A stretch of 64,000 nucleotides of DNA from Coenobita brevimanus (GCA_032717465.1 CM064681.1:18102565-18166564); one strand, 5' to 3'. Counted from the first letter of the stretch, positions 1-12,455 are shown. The notes: generated from the sequence alone by a model not told the origin. Numbers and translations are program-made.

Positions 1-629
1 CTGCTAAAGTTAGTATATCTGTTAAAGTACTCAAGAAATTAATATTTCCACTAGGTGGCCGATAAATACATAAACATAAATATAGCTTACCCATTACTTT
101 GACATCAACACCTAAACATTCCACAGAAATATTTAATATAGAAAAATATTCAAACATAATCGAATATTTACTGGTGATATACAGAGCAACACCTCCCCCA
201 TACCTATTTCTGCATTGAGAAAACATGATATATCCTGGTACAGTGGAACAAGTACTTTATCTAGTCTTATTTCTGAAAAACCTAAAATATCAAATGTCAT
301 ATTAACACTAGAAATACATAAAATGGAATCAGTAAAATTCTATAAATTAGAAGGAATAGAACAAATGTTTAAATTCAATACATGTATTATTGCAATAAGT
401 CAGATGAATCAAGAAAAATATAATTTGATATAGGAACACTTTGATGACGTAAAAGCGTGTAAAAGTGATTAATATCTAAATCATTATTATAGTTTTCAAG
501 TACAGTAAGATCAAAATATAAACTACGGAATTCATTACAGCTGGAAGTCATGCATGAAGCATCACACTGAAGATAAAATAAAAAGTCTTCATCACTTAAA
601 TAACAAAAAGGTAGCTCTGCTAGTGGCAC
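1..629 (-). pseudogene. Non-LTR retrotransposon ORF2, endonuclease domain start (local family D), runs off left edge
   Basis: Read on the minus strand this encodes the N-terminal part of an APE-type endonuclease of a non-LTR retrotransposon, the enzyme that nicks target DNA for target-primed reverse transcription. The first ~80 residues (629 to 387) have no recognised motif; then, in shifted frames, come motifs typical of the fold: 'DILGFSEIRLD' (about 300-260), 'NRYGGGVALYI' (about 215-180) and 'GKLYLCLCIYRPPSG' (about 85-45). The last is the usual 'YRPP' block. Stops and frame changes near 390 and 300 show a dead copy. It lies directly downstream of a matching ORF1 (884-1720), so the two are parts of one element. 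The RT would lie beyond the left edge. Clade is uncertain (L1- or CR1/Jockey-type). Confidence 0.75.
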
Positions 630-680
630 TGAAAGTATGTAACGATGTAGAAATGTAAATTTAAAACTACTTGGTGATAA

Positions 681-887
681 TTACTTCTTTCTGCGTTCTC
701 TGAGGTCTTTTTTCGGTATAACTCCGCCTGATACTGAGGGAACCTCACCGCTACCACAGCCAACAGAAACGGGAGCAGCACCACCGCCAGCACCACCAGG
801 TCCTACAACAGCACCGCATTCACTAACATCAGCAGTACCGACTCCACCAGCTACCGATAATATGTCGGTCTTTCCCCGTGACGTCAC
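681..887 (-). other. Low-complexity Gly/Pro-rich linker between ORF1 and ORF2 of family D
   Basis: An open 68-codon stretch on the minus strand rich in Gly, Ala and Val connects the ORF1 remnant with the endonuclease remnant. No motif is recognisable. It may be the C-terminal tail of ORF1 in a shifted frame or untranslated linker. Confidence 0.3.
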
Positions 888-1720
888 GTTCCAAACAGTC
901 TTCGAGAGTAGTGTGTGCTCCCAGCATCGCCTGCTTCTAAGTCACAACCTGCAATGGGCACCCCAGTGGCTCCAGACCCACTGAAGCCCTTGACACCGAC
1001 CAAGCTATCCAAAGCAATAGTTGACTGTTGACTCATTCTGTCCTTAATAATCAATTTATTGTGCTTGAAAAATGCTATTTTGCCTGCAGACCTTGCTTGT
1101 TTCAGTAGAGGAAGTTGACTCCACTTTATGGCTTGTGAAACAGGACGAAGGTCTTCGTTCATTTAGATGCAAGTACCCTTTAACTTCCTCGCATTCCTGA
1201 GAACTGCCTCTCTATCACTGAACCTCTCAAACGTCACAACAACTGCACGAGGACGGAAGGGTGAAGCAGTTCAAGCAGTACCCACTCGATGAGCACGCTC
1301 GAGGTTCATTACCAGAAGTTGAAGCTTATTTTGCAGGAGTTCTGACACCAGGGTTGAAGTCTGTTCCCATGTTTCACCTCGAAGCTCCTCCAAACCACTA
1401 ATGCACAGATTGTTTCTTCGACTGTAATCTTCCTGGTAGTTGAATCATTGTTCCAGGTCCGCTAGTCATTTCTCATATCCCTGAACTTTATCTCTATTAT
1501 CACTGCCAGATTTTCTTAAATCTTCCACTTCTTCTTTCAAGTCATATACTTCTGCCTGGGTGAATTCTAGACTTCTGGTTAGATCTTGTATTGTCGTTTC
1601 CAGTGACGAAATTCTGGACCTGAACTGTTCTACGACAACATCCATAGCACTGTGAAAGTCTCTTTCTTGTGATTCCAACAACAGTTTCATAGTATCGGGA
1701 TTCATTGTTGCTTTCAACAC
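884..1720 (-). pseudogene. Non-LTR retrotransposon ORF1 (coiled coil plus RRM-like domain), family D
   Basis: Minus-strand ORF1 remnant. ORF1 proteins of this type trimerise and coat the retrotransposon RNA. The first ~85 residues (1720-1466) are a heptad-rich coiled coil ('SSLETTIQDLTRSLEF'). After in-frame stops comes a block reading 'YSRRNNLCISGLEE' (about 1430-1390), then 'NLERAHRVGTA' (about 1310-1280) and 'VVVTFERFSDREAVLRNARK' (about 1235-1175). This is the usual RRM-like order in L1-type ORF1 proteins. The last part (1162-884) holds 'GKIAFFKHNKLIIKDR', like the C-terminal domain of that group. At least three internal stops are visible, so it is not functional. Confidence 0.75.
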
Positions 1721-1744
1721 ATTTCACTAGTCCAGAGTATGGAC

Positions 1745-1985
1745 ACAAGACGACTTGATTGTCAAAATCTTGAAAATATCAGAAGTTATTTCCTCCAAAA
1801 CATAAACACCAAGGAGAAGGGGCGACCACGCCTTGCCAGTACGGGACTCTACTTCCTTCCAGGCCAATCTGCAAATCTTCCACATCCATGCTACTACTAT
1901 TTCTCCCCCAGTCTTCAGCACTTCACCACACACTCCATCAATTCCTGGGGCTTTCCCCGTTTTAACTTTCTTCGTTTCTTCCACA
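1745..1985 (-). pseudogene. RTE-like reverse transcriptase fragment
   Basis: A short minus-strand stretch encodes 'KVKTGKAPGIDGVCGEVLK' followed by 'GGEIVVAWMWKICRLAW', the start of the RT domain. It is nearly the same as the corresponding part of the long copy at 40420-42235 (there 'KVKSGKAPGIDGACGEMLK'). The similarity ends just before the family D ORF1. It is a separate, heavily truncated insertion abutting family D. Confidence 0.75.
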
Positions 1986-2029
1986 ATCACTAGAAATCAG
2001 TAATCTGTTTGTCCTTTATATAAATTACA

Positions 2030-2275
2030 TTCTGGTGACGTCACGCTCAGGAACAATCCAAATGATTTCCTGTTCCCGACAAAACCATTTGCATGGAAAC
2101 TAACAATCTGGCTGGAAATCAATTATAGTCAAATGGCTTCTGGTGATCTGGTAAACTGAGACACTCTGCTGGAGTAAGTCTGTAAGGATATACACATGAT
2201 GCCACTCAACAGCAAGCATGCTGGTAACCCTCTTCATAAATGTCAGGACTGAGTAGCCCAGTCCAAGATCCATGA
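2030..2275 (+). repeat. Dispersed SINE-like repeat, copy 1
   Basis: This stretch resembles 54030-54348 over its whole length. Shared blocks include 'ATGATTTCCTGT', 'AAAACCATTT' and 'AAATGTCAGGAC' in the same order and spacing. No open reading frame or transposase motif is visible. It ends in a short A-rich run near 2281. The other copy ends with (GATG)n. I infer a non-coding interspersed repeat, perhaps a SINE; I see no clear pol III boxes. Confidence 0.5.
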
Positions 2276-2849
2276 TTGGGTAAAAAAAAGAACTGGATTA
2301 TAAACAAATATATCATTTTCTATGGCCATCTCCAGATACCGATAAAACAGTTGTTTTTACGAGGATCAGCAGTTCTTTCACTAGCAACAGATGTTAATCG
2401 TGTTGGTACTGATACTGTATGGTCTTTACTAAATCACGTTATGGATACCGTAGGCATAACCAGTGTAACTGAATAAGAGGGCGTTTCTTTACTGCATGTT
2501 GGTGCGGCTTTAAGCTAGAATCAGGAACATTCTTGAAAGTGTTTCTTGTCCTACTTGGGGTTTAATTTTACGAACACAGAATCAGCAGTTCACTCGTCAA
2601 TCACTTTACCGTTATAAACGCATATTGCTGGTTAGTGTACTCTCCATCCTGCCAGCCATCATCCAATCCTGTGTGACCCGAGGCTTTTTTTTATTTTTAT
2701 TTTCTAGACATTTATAAGACAAGTAGATCAGTCACACTGCCCCAGAGCAGCAATGCACGATCATTAAACATAATATCATCCCGAGGATTTCAACCTGTAC
2801 TATTCCTTTTAATTTGTTTAACAACAGAAAATTGTGGGTTCCGCCTTAC
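2276..2849. other. No recognisable feature
   Basis: A-rich and T-rich unique-looking sequence. Reading frames are short and carry no motif. The family B similarity begins somewhere around 2850. Confidence 0.4.
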
Positions 2850-3321
2850 ATTTTACGGACATCCATGGTCTTAGTACCAGTTTAAAGTCTCTTCACTTCT
2901 GACTTGAATCCATAACTCCTCTAGCCCTATTCTCACCCCAAATTACTCCCTATTCTGACTAATCCCCGTACAGTTTTCCTGGTTACCATCTCTTCACTAA
3001 CTTCATAACAAGGGTTGCACTTGTTGCTATAGTAAATCAGAATAAGCAACTGACACTGTCATGAACTTCACTTCTACTTATTTTATCATTATAAAAACAA
3101 AATTAGCCCTACTTTGGTACAACCAAATGTATCTGTACAGTTTATTGCTCCCCTGGTCTCATCAGAATCCAGCATATTTGACACCATTTCCACAAAGTTG
3201 ACTAGCCTTGAGCTCACCCTTAGTGTGTTGGGTGATTTTAACTTTCATAATGTTGAATGAATTTTGCATTCTGCCAGGACTGATTATACTGGTCTAGAGT
3301 TTGAGCTGCTTGCACAATCAT
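2850..3321 (+). pseudogene. Family B non-LTR retrotransposon, segment 1 (endonuclease part)
   Basis: Plus-strand remnant of the same family as 61475-59919. 'GYHL' near 2980, 'CICTVYCSPG' near 3130, then after a frameshift 'LSVLGDF' and 'ILHSARTDYTGLEFELLAQS' (up to 3321) line up with 'CVVYRSPN', 'TIWGDF' and 'LLHSARTDGAGLECELFA' in the minus-strand copy. These are endonuclease blocks. The reading stops at a TTAA where a piggyBac derivative has inserted and resumes at 5131. Stops and frameshifts make it non-functional. Confidence 0.75.
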
Positions 3322-3325
3322 TTAA
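3322..3325. repeat. TTAA target-site duplication, deleted piggyBac, left
   Basis: TTAA followed by a terminal block CCCTTAGCCACCAGG, the diverged counterpart of the right end at 27454-27467 in reverse orientation. Confidence 0.85.
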
Positions 3326-4408
3326 CCCTTAGCCACCAGGGGGTTCCTGGCAGCTGCACACTCCTCCCTACGGGCAATTTCCGAGATTTTGGAAAAAATA
3401 CCCTTACTTCAAACCCTTATATCTGACAAACTATAATAGCTAGAGAATTCAGTGAAAGTTCATAAGACTCACCAACTCTTCCTCTTTCCAGTGAAGGTAT
3501 CCCGAGGTCTCTAGGTGGTCCCGTCGATGAGTAAGGATGAGTTGAAGACGAGTGGTTTTTCACGTTTTGGCGCGCGGCTCCGAGCGTGCGCCACTGGCAA
3601 TGGCCTTGGCCCGGCTGACTAGCATTGGCAGCACTGACTGGAGTGGTGATTGTAACACTGCCCGTGCGTCCTTGGAATGCGGAATATTCCACTCGTTTTT
3701 TCTATTCCTGCTTACTAATCGCCTTGAAAATGAGTCATCGCCCGGTTCATGTGGCTCACCCAAGGATTTACCGCCCACACCACCATGCCACTATGCATTG
3801 TAGGTGTGTGGGAAAGGAAATATCTCGTCGTTTTTCTGTACTCACTTCATCCGTGAATAATCATATTTATCCTTTACTAAAACACTTAGAACTGCACTTT
3901 ACATCACGATTACGGGTAATTGCACTTTGACAAATAAGTGCTATTGCTCTTTCACGCATGATCGTAGAGTATAATCAGACTGCTTTATACTAATCAGGGT
4001 TATAGTGAAAATCATATGTTTTACACAACTAACATTATTTGTACATCACATCACGGATACACTGATGCTCATATTTGGTACAATCCCCCTGATTATTGAA
4101 TGAAATAATTTTCGTATAGCGAAGCACGTATTGTTCGTTGTGGCCTGCTCACAAGTGGTTTTCTTTCAGGTAACAGGTAGGCAAACTGAAGGTATATCCA
4201 ATAATTTTCTAACCAATATCCAATAAACAGTATCATCTCCTGTATTCCACTTACTATAAATCACTTATATGCACTTGTAGAACTTATAAAACACTTATAT
4301 CTCAGCACTTTCTATAATTCACTTATAATATCACGCATTTCACTCATTTATAAAAATACACAAACTTCTGCATTGCTGTACATTATTTACAGTTCCCCAC
4401 ACACCTGC

Positions 4409-4740
4409 TCAGTACTCATACCACTGCCGAAGGGCCTGATTGTGGAGATTCTGCCCTTGAAGTGGTAGGCTGAGGTGTGGGAGAGCGCTGGAGGAAGATA
4501 CGCCGGCAAGCAGGCGGCGAGAGTGCGGGGGAAACGGCTCTGCGGCATTTTTTTCCACAGATGACCGCCACGTCCGCGTCACTTTCCCGATGTCCTGGGT
4601 CATCTTGCACCTCCTCATCGCCAAAATCATCACTCGTAGACTGTGCCTCCCTCCTGGAGAAGTCAGAGAGCCCTCTCTGACGTCAGACGGCGAGTAGGGG
4701 CTGGAGGGCGAGAGAGCTCACTCTCAATATCGTAGCCTTT
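4409..4740 (-). pseudogene. piggyBac transposase N-terminal remnant
   Basis: On the minus strand this contains 'PPHSRRLLAGVSSSSALPH' and 'NLHNQALRQWYEY', matching the shadow frame of 24263-24460 in the larger element. It covers only the disordered, Ser/Pro/Glu-rich N-terminal region. The DDD catalytic domain is absent. The similarity ends at about 4400, where sequence homologous to the 3' untranslated region of the larger copy begins. Confidence 0.75.
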
Positions 4741-5126
4741 TTTCTCCTCAAAGGATGTACTCTAGCTCAGTGTACGAGAGGAGACAGTATCGTCAAGGGC
4801 AGTCCTATGGCACTATCACTAAGCCCTTTACATGGCACTAAGGGTTGAATTTTCGCAGGAGTTAATGAGGCAATTGGCCCTCATGTGGCGGGATGGAATC
4901 AGATGATGTCAAGGAAGATGACATGGCTCTTCTCGCTACCACTGCCGAACACAAACTGAACCGCACAACTGCGGGGTACCTGGGGTCCTACCTACCCCGT
5001 AGGTATCACAGAAAATGGTCCCACGCTCAAACAGTGGCGGGAAGGGGAGTGCAGTATATCAAGTCAACCGGCAGCCCTCCGTGCCCTGAATTCTGTCGTG
5101 CATACACGTCAGCCGGCGGAAAGGGG

Positions 5127-5130
5127 TTAA
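5127..5130. repeat. TTAA target-site duplication, deleted piggyBac, right
   Basis: TTAA preceded by CCGGCGGAAAGGGG, the reverse complement of the transposon terminus. Family B sequence resumes at the next base. Confidence 0.85.
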
Positions 5131-5693
5131 TCTCATGCAGTTGGTAAACCCACCAACCTAAATACTAAAAAATCCTGACCACAAAGCTCGTCTTTTAAAA
5201 TTATTCCTGACAAATAACCCTGCTTAATACAGGACAGAGATAAAGTCACTTCATGGATCCTCCAACCACAGTCTCATCAACGCCTCTTTCGTCAGTTGCC
5301 CCAAACTTCCCCGTTCTGAAGCATTCACAATGACCAGATGGCACTTTTATAGGGCAGACGGAGATTGACTTATAAAACATTTAGCTGATATTCCATGACA
5401 TTCTTTCTTCCCCAATTCTACTCAGTCCCACATTAATGACTTTAAGACAAGATGGTATGAAATTGTTCACACACAGTCAACAATTTCCTAAAATACTAGA
5501 CACCGCCAAATGGTTCTACAGCAATTGTGCCAGTGAAACAACCCAAAATTTTCTAGCATTCTTACCTAAATTAAAAACAACCGAAGTCTAAAATCACTCT
5601 AAAATTGTTAAAAACCAGGCACAAGCTGTAATAAATTTCGCCATATCAAACTTATTGAAAATCAGGCACCCAAAATATTAAATAATCCTAATG
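5131..5693 (+). pseudogene. Family B non-LTR retrotransposon, segment 2 (end of endonuclease and linker)
   Basis: Continuation of segment 1. Readable blocks are 'LFLTNNPA' (about 5200), 'SLHGSSNHSLINASF' (about 5255-5300) and 'FTMTRWHFYRAD' (about 5325-5362). They correspond to 'LFLTNNTDQY', 'SPLGSSNHNLIKALL' and 'VRVTRWHFDGAN' in the 60883-59906 copy. 'SSNHNL' is the conserved SDH-type end of the endonuclease fold. It ends with 'ILNNPN' at 5693, where an RTE-like copy has inserted. Multiple stops. Confidence 0.75.
5689..5693. repeat. TAATG target-site duplication, left copy
   Basis: TAATG ends family B segment 2 ('NNPN') and is repeated at 7159-7163 at the far side of the RTE-like insertion. 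Confidence 0.75.
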
Positions 5694-7158
5694 TCTATCT
5701 GCCTATCTATAGCCAGATGCCTTAATCCAGTAGGGGATGGCCACAAGCAAATCGCCTCCACGTCGCCCTGTCCCCTGTCATTTCGCTGCCCTCCCTCCCC
5801 CCAGCTTACACCTCTTTCTCACATATAGCTATCCACTTCATCCCTCCGTGTCATCTTACGTCTCCCTCTCCCTCTCCCCTCCTCTACCTCACTCACATAC
5901 ACTCAATCAATGCCTCACTCTCCATCCTCTCCATGTTGCCAAACACAGCACTGTATTTCTCTTAACGTTTCTATCACATCCACATCCACACCACAACACT
6001 CCTTCACATCCTCATTTGCCAGTCGTCTCTCCATTTAACCCCACGTGGTCCACTCAGATAACTCATTCTGCACTGTTTTCTCTCTAGACATATGTCTGTT
6101 TAACATGGTCCAAGCTTCATTTCAATGCGTTAGAGTGGTGATCACAAATTTGTCATGCTGTGACTTTCTAACTTTCATGTTCACTTCCCTATTTCTTAGC
6201 ACTGCTTTCAATGAATCAGCAGCCATTCTTCCCTACTGTACCCTTTCAAGTACTTCATCCTCCAAACTATCATCCTTACTCATCACATTACCCAATTACT
6301 AAAATGTACTCAAATTCTCCATTTCCACACTATCGAGTCCCACCGTGCATTCAGTGACTTCATTTCTCTCGAAAACCAAATCTTGACTCTTCCTCACATT
6401 CACTTTTAGATTTCGTCTCTTACACACTCTCCCATACTCATTCACCAAGCCTTGCAATTCCCCTTTGTCGTCATTTAATACAGTATCCTCTGCAAATAAC
6501 AAAAATGGAAATTTCTAAACGCAGTTATCTCTCATTAGGGGCCATTCCAGCATCCACTGCCCTACCTTGCATCTCTTTTATAACTACATCCAAATACATT
6601 TTTAACAACCATGAAGACATGACAAATTTTTATTTCAGTCCAACATTCAGACAGAAAAATTAACTCAATTCACTATCCACACGCACTGCAGCCCAGAGCC
6701 CTTATAGCTACTCATCACAGCTTCCCATTTACTACATGTATATTTACTATTTCCCGATTCCTTGTCTATCTGCTTTGTCATATGCTTTCTCCAAACCCAT
6801 GAATGCAGAATACAACTTCTTTCACTCTCTAGAATCTTTTCTGCTAAACATCTTATTATGAATATCTGGTCTACACAACCTCTTTCCTTCCTGAAAACTC
6901 TCTGTTCTTCCGCACCTAATCCTTTTCGTATTTTCCCTAAGTACTTTTGCCTTATACTTTCCTATTACACTAAGAAGACAAATACCCCAATGATTACGAG
7001 CACTTCTTTCCCGTTTCCTTTGTACTGAAGGATAACTATACCTGACTTCCAATCCGCCTTGAGTCTACCTTCCTCCCTGGCCAGTCTGCACATCTATATC
7101 CATTATACTACTATCTCTACCCCGTGCTTCTGCATACCCCTTTACACTTCTGTACTTT
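5694..7158 (-). mobile_element. RTE-like non-LTR retrotransposon copy, 5'-truncated, with target-site duplication
   Basis: A decayed minus-strand copy of the family best seen at 40420-42235. RT motifs survive in pieces: 'NHWGICLLSVIGK' (about 7000-6960), 'LFAEDTVLNDDKGELQGLVN' (about 6500-6440) and 'VNVRKSQDLVFERNEVTE' (about 6420-6350). The 3' end (5694-5760) carries the family's terminal sequence and a tail of TAGATAGG-type repeats. The 5-bp TAATG at 5689-5693 recurs at 7159-7163, and family B reading resumes directly after it, so these are the insertion borders. The 5' end is truncated within the RT. Dead copy. Confidence 0.85.
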
Positions 7159-8233
7159 TAATGACAAAAGATTATTCTGGTCAGCTTTCGCTTTTTTCAA
7201 CAATATTTTTAACAAGTCATCACCCGTTCCCCCAGTAAAATCATCACACGAAAACACTGTAAATAAGCCACATGGGGAAGCCAACATTCTTGCCAATACA
7301 TTTACCAAAAACTCTATCTCAGAGAAAATCAGTCGGAAAGTTCCTGTTCTAAAATTTGGCCCTCCCGAAACTGGTCATCTAAATATACCGACTAGATGCG
7401 CAAAATGTATCCTAGAAAATCTGCCAAACAACAAAGCTCCAGGTACAGATGAAATTCTTTCAGTCATTTCGAAAAAGCATTCCCCAAAACTTGCTCCTCT
7501 TCTAGCTATATTGTTAGGACTAGACACACGTATTATTTAATTCCCTAGTTCTTGAAAAGAAGCCAATATCCACCCAATCCCAAAAGAGTGGAAGTTCCCC
7601 TGATCCATCTGATTACAGACCAATAGCTATCACATCTTCTCAAAGTAAAGTATAAGAGATTGTCATTATCATTTATATTAAAAAAAACATCTTAAATTAA
7701 AACACCATAATTAGTGATAGAAAGTGTGGGTTTCAACATGTAGATCAATTGTTTATATACTCAGTCTCATTACCATCCATCTCACAATTTACCAGCATCG
7801 AGCAACCCATGCAGTAGCCCTTGATTTTAATAAAGCCTTAGGCTGTGTGTGGCACCGTTCCCGGTTATCCAAACTCCCTTGCTACTTCCTGTCTTCTTTT
7901 GTCGCGCTGTTTTCCTTATATCTCGGCAACCAAAAGATAAGAGTAAAGTTAGGTGATATATAATTCAATTTCCACTCACTTCCTGCTGGTGTGCCACAAG
8001 GAACAGTCCTGGCTCCACCCCTGTTCCTCATTCATATTAATGATCTCTTGACTGTCACCAATAATTCCATTCATTTATATGCAAATGACTCAATGATTCA
8101 CAGTTCCTTCACACCTAAACACCCATCCACAAAATCTCTCACTCCCAGCTCAGCACAGCAATCTCCATTAATCAAGACTTACCTAAGATCACTGAATGGG
8201 ACAAAATAACATTGTGTCACTTCGTGCCAGAAA

Positions 8234-8311
<78 letters not shown>

Positions 8312-8965
8312 TACCTGATTCCTATATTACCTTCATTGCAACCAATAATCCCAAATCTAAAGCTATTGAAGTTCTCTGTGTTTCGCTTAACAACACCCTG
8401 AGTTGGACCTCACATGTTAGATAATTTCCAAAGATGGCCTCAAAGAGACTTGGATTATTTTACTGAATGTGTAAGTTCTTCACTGACGAGCAGTTACAGT
8501 AGCTAAAATTTACAAAACTCTCAGATCTAATATTGCTTACCACTGTGGAAAGGTTGCAATAAAAAATTTACAAAATCCAGAACAAAGCTACAAGATTCAT
8601 TAATAACCTAGCAATTACAAATGAACTATTTCACCTACAGGTAAGATGGAATGCAAATGCTGAGACGAAGTTGCATCACTTGTGCCATGTCTTTAAACCT
8701 ACCCCCGCGCTAGAGAGGAATGATGGTGCTCATGGCTCGAGTGTCATACTTCCATACTTCTTTACTTCAGCCTCCATACTTCTTTACTTCTGTCTGTCTG
8801 AATTCACATATTCCCAGAGTTGCTTCTCTTTGGAACTCACGTCTCCAGTTTAGTTTTCCCCTAAACTTCAACCGGCAGCAGTTAAGGCCATGTCTCTATC
8901 AGCATGTTGCTCCTACTCTGTTAGGGCTAGGAGGCTGCAATTTACTTCAGTTGCTAATCTTTGAG
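7159..8965 (+). pseudogene. Family B non-LTR retrotransposon, segment 3 (reverse transcriptase and C-terminus)
   Basis: Third part of the plus-strand family B copy. It starts 'DKRLFWSAFAFFNNIFNKSS' and runs into the RT: 'NLPNNKAPGTDEI' (about 7420-7455), 'AVALDFNKALGCVWH' (7810-7855), 'PQGTVLAPPLFLIHINDLL' (about 7990-8050) and the active-site block 'HLYANDSM' (about 8070-8095). Here the usual YADD is YAND, so the first catalytic Asp is lost. A (CA)n(TA)n tract (8236-8311) has expanded inside the frame just before 'ILPDSYITF'. The C-terminal part 'RVASLWNSRLQF' (about 8810-8850) marks the end of ORF2. Several stops. Total family B length is about 4 kb once inserts are removed. Confidence 0.8.
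8236..8311. repeat. (CA)n(TA)n microsatellite inside family B RT
   Basis: About 62 bp of CA followed by about 14 bp of TA. Flanking codons continue the RT reading frame on either side, so the tract grew within a pre-existing retrotransposon copy. Confidence 0.95.
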
Positions 8966-10100
8966 AGGGATTGTTTGTGTATAAGATTCATCAAATTCGG
9001 TCCCCTTGATTTTTTTTAGAAATATTCTTGTAAAAAATTTCTAAATTAAATACTGTATAATATATTAACAGGCTCCTAGAGTAATGCCCAAAATTTGGCT
9101 TGCTATGTGGCAAACAAGTCATAAAGTATTGCTTTACAGATTCTCCAGTACGTTTTATGATATTTGCATTAGAAGACTATCAGTGATTTTTTTTATATCA
9201 ATGAAAATTTAAGTTTCCTTTTGTACCAATCCCGTGGATGTTTGGCAAGCTCTGTACACCAAACATATTATACAAACATTCTAGTCAGAGAGTTTATAGT
9301 ATGCTTTATGGGCTTTCCAGTGGTACCTTTATTTTTCTATAGTTTGATTTGTTAAGGAGCTAACAGAGTACAAAGGTTAAAAGAAAAAGTTCTTCGAAAA
9401 CGACCTTCAAAGTTGACAGGTAGTGGAGCACTGAGCAACACACACCTCTCCCACGCCTCTGGCCACACACTATATAGCTGACACTAAAAAAGATGCCAGA
9501 TGTCAAGGCAAAAATTTTTTGGTCGACGATTCATCTAGAAAAAATGGTATTTCTATATCAGTTTTGAGCAAAGCTATATTATGATGAGTGTTGGTGAGCT
9601 GAAGTTGTGCTGGAATGCTTGATATGGGTTTACAAAAACGCCTTAAGTCCAATAGTTACAGTTTCCTATGAACGAAGAACACCTGAAAACAGGTGTATGG
9701 ATTTTCTTCGTTTAATACTTCTTTCCTTCGCCTATTCATCTTCTGTAAAAAAAAAAAAAAAAAAAAAAAACTTCATGGGTCGGGGTTATAATGTTACCCA
9801 AAGTATAGTAAGTGGCCGACAAATGTGCAGGAAATATTGTTTGCCATTATGGTAAATATGGAGTACAGGAAACCTTGTTAGCCACGTATAGTCAGTGATG
9901 AAGAGTACAGGAAATATTGTTCCCAAGTATATAAAATAATCTCCTTGAGTGCAGGACATAGCAGGATACAAAAGTGCTGCCAATACATGAAAATATTTGA
10001 CATTTGAATGTAATCATTTCATTAGAATAATTCCTAGCTCTCTCAAAGCAAGACACGTTGTAGAATATCCTATTCACTTTTATCAAGGTATTCTCAACAG
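8966..10100. other. Region without recognised gene; poly(A) tract
   Basis: AT-rich sequence with no protein motif. A run of 24 A lies at 9747-9770. Three loose copies of 'TACAGGAAATATTGTT' occur at about 9826-9932. It is the likely intron or 5' flank upstream of the IR exon at 10101. Confidence 0.5.
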
Positions 10101-10333
10101 TTGCGGAGAATGTCATGGTGTGTGATGGTGGTGGTGGTCAGTGATGACCTAGATTTCCTCACGAACTTCGCCGATTGGTCCCTCAAGGGCCGTCTCCTGG
10201 TGTGGTCGACGAGGCTTCTGGTGGTCACTCGCCTGCCCAGGGAGGACCTCGGGGCTTTGCTTGCCTCTCGATGGACCTTCTCCATGATGAACACCATGGC
10301 AATGAATATTGACCCATCTTCAAAAACTAAAGG
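10101..10333 (+). CDS. Ionotropic receptor-like gene, exon a (partial gene)
   Basis: Plus-strand exon preceded by an acceptor (TTCTCAACAG) and followed by a strong donor (GTAAGT at 10334). It reads 'VMVVVVSDDLDFLTNFADWS' then 'GRLLVWSTRLLVVTRLP' and 'RWTFSMMNTMAMNIDP'. These blocks are characteristic of the region ahead of the ligand-binding domain in arthropod variant ionotropic receptors, which are ligand-gated cation channels of chemosensory dendrites derived from the glutamate-receptor family. The exon is 233 bp and ends in phase 2. No earlier exon or signal peptide was found upstream. No stop interrupts it, in contrast to the surrounding transposon debris, which suggests selection. The family assignment is from memory of IR sequences and was not searched. 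Confidence 0.75.
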
Positions 10334-10659
10334 GTAAGTGATGCCGTAATTACTAAATTGTAAAAATATACAAACATACGTGAAAAATGTTTGTATACAC
10401 TTCATTACACCAGCCTTATGGTTGAAACGATGGTGTCATGGCAGACATAATGCTGAAGCACAGATTATGTTGGTTCTGTATATTTTTCTTCATAATATAC
10501 AACAAAATAAAATACACTGTTTTAATAATATGACCTCCAAAGCAAATGGCAAATAAGATGCACTTGGCGCATTAACACTTAATCACCACTTAAATTATTT
10601 CAGGGAATATCTTTAAAAACGTTAGGCAAACGTGTGTGTTGTAGACAGTACGAATTTAC

Positions 10660-11420
10660 CTATCTATAACCAGAGCTCTGATACCGTAGGGGGTGGCCAC
10701 GACCCAATCCCATTCATACCATCGCATCCTATGTCATTTCATTGCCTTAGCTCCCCGTCATTATCTTCATTTATATATACTTCTACATCCCCTCCTTTCA
10801 CCTTATCCTCGGTATCCCTCTCCTCCTTTTCCTCACACACGAATACTCCCTATATCAAACTTTTACCCTCCATTCTTGCCATTTGGCCAGGCTAAACCAT
10901 TTCGAGACACTCCAAACACTTTACAAAATAAGCATCTCATCTCCATATGTTCGTCTAAGATAATTCATTTCCACTCCCCTCAGTACTGATTTGTGTCCTG
11001 TGGCCCAAGTTCCAGCTTTACTTCTATGCGTTACTCTGATGATCACAGTACTATCATGCACCGACTTCTTCCGTGTTGCTCACTTTCCTATTCATTGTCA
11101 GTGCCCTCAGTTTACCTGCAACTTCATTTCTGTCCAATGCCATTTCTTATGCTACATCCTCAAAACACCCACCATAGTGCTTATTCATGAAGGCCATCAC
11201 ATTTACCATTATCTGATCACTCAGCATCATTATGCACTCCATGACTTCCTCAAAAAAATGTCAAATATACTCTTACCTGTAATCACCAAGCCTTGCATCT
11301 CCCAGTCACACTTACATAACAGGAGGATATCATTACCCAGCAACGGTGCATACAATATTTCATGTTTCAAAAACTCGCCTATTTCACAAGAGACCTTCCG
11401 GAGACTGTTGCCCTACATTG
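10660..11420 (-). mobile_element. RTE-like retrotransposon 3' part, strongly decayed
   Basis: On the minus strand this aligns with the 3' portion of 40462-41500: the terminal 'GGCCACCCCCTACGG' block near 10695, then the region antisense to the Cys/Ser-rich track, and the CR-type block near 11150-11300. Frames are shattered. Its end adjoins TATAGATAGG at 10664-10673, the same tail as the other copies. It is cut on its 5' side by the (CA)n tract at 11430. Confidence 0.65.
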
Positions 11421-11426
11421 TATTCC

Positions 11427-11441
11427 ATATTAACACACACA

Positions 11442-11521
<80 letters not shown>
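11427..11521. repeat. (CA)n followed by (GA)n microsatellite
   Basis: About 60 bp of CA (11427-11489) and 28 bp of GA (11494-11521), lying exactly between two oppositely oriented RTE-like fragments. Confidence 0.95.

Positions 11522-12455
<934 letters not shown>

Larger units (their letters stand above)
3322..5130 (-). mobile_element. Internally deleted piggyBac element (non-autonomous), TTAA at both ends
   Basis: An 1809-bp insertion with TTAA at 3322-3325 and 5127-5130. Read on the minus strand, its start (from 5126 down) matches the left end of the full element at 23745, including the CCGCCGG terminal block and the subterminal TGACGT...CGT palindrome. Its other end (3326 up) matches the right end of that element (near 27467). 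Internally 4409-5126 corresponds to about 23749-24450 and 3326-4395 to about 26215-27467, so the whole catalytic part of the transposase is missing at a junction near 4400. It sits exactly in a TTAA of family B, whose reading continues on both sides. Such derivatives are moved in trans by an intact transposase. Confidence 0.88.
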
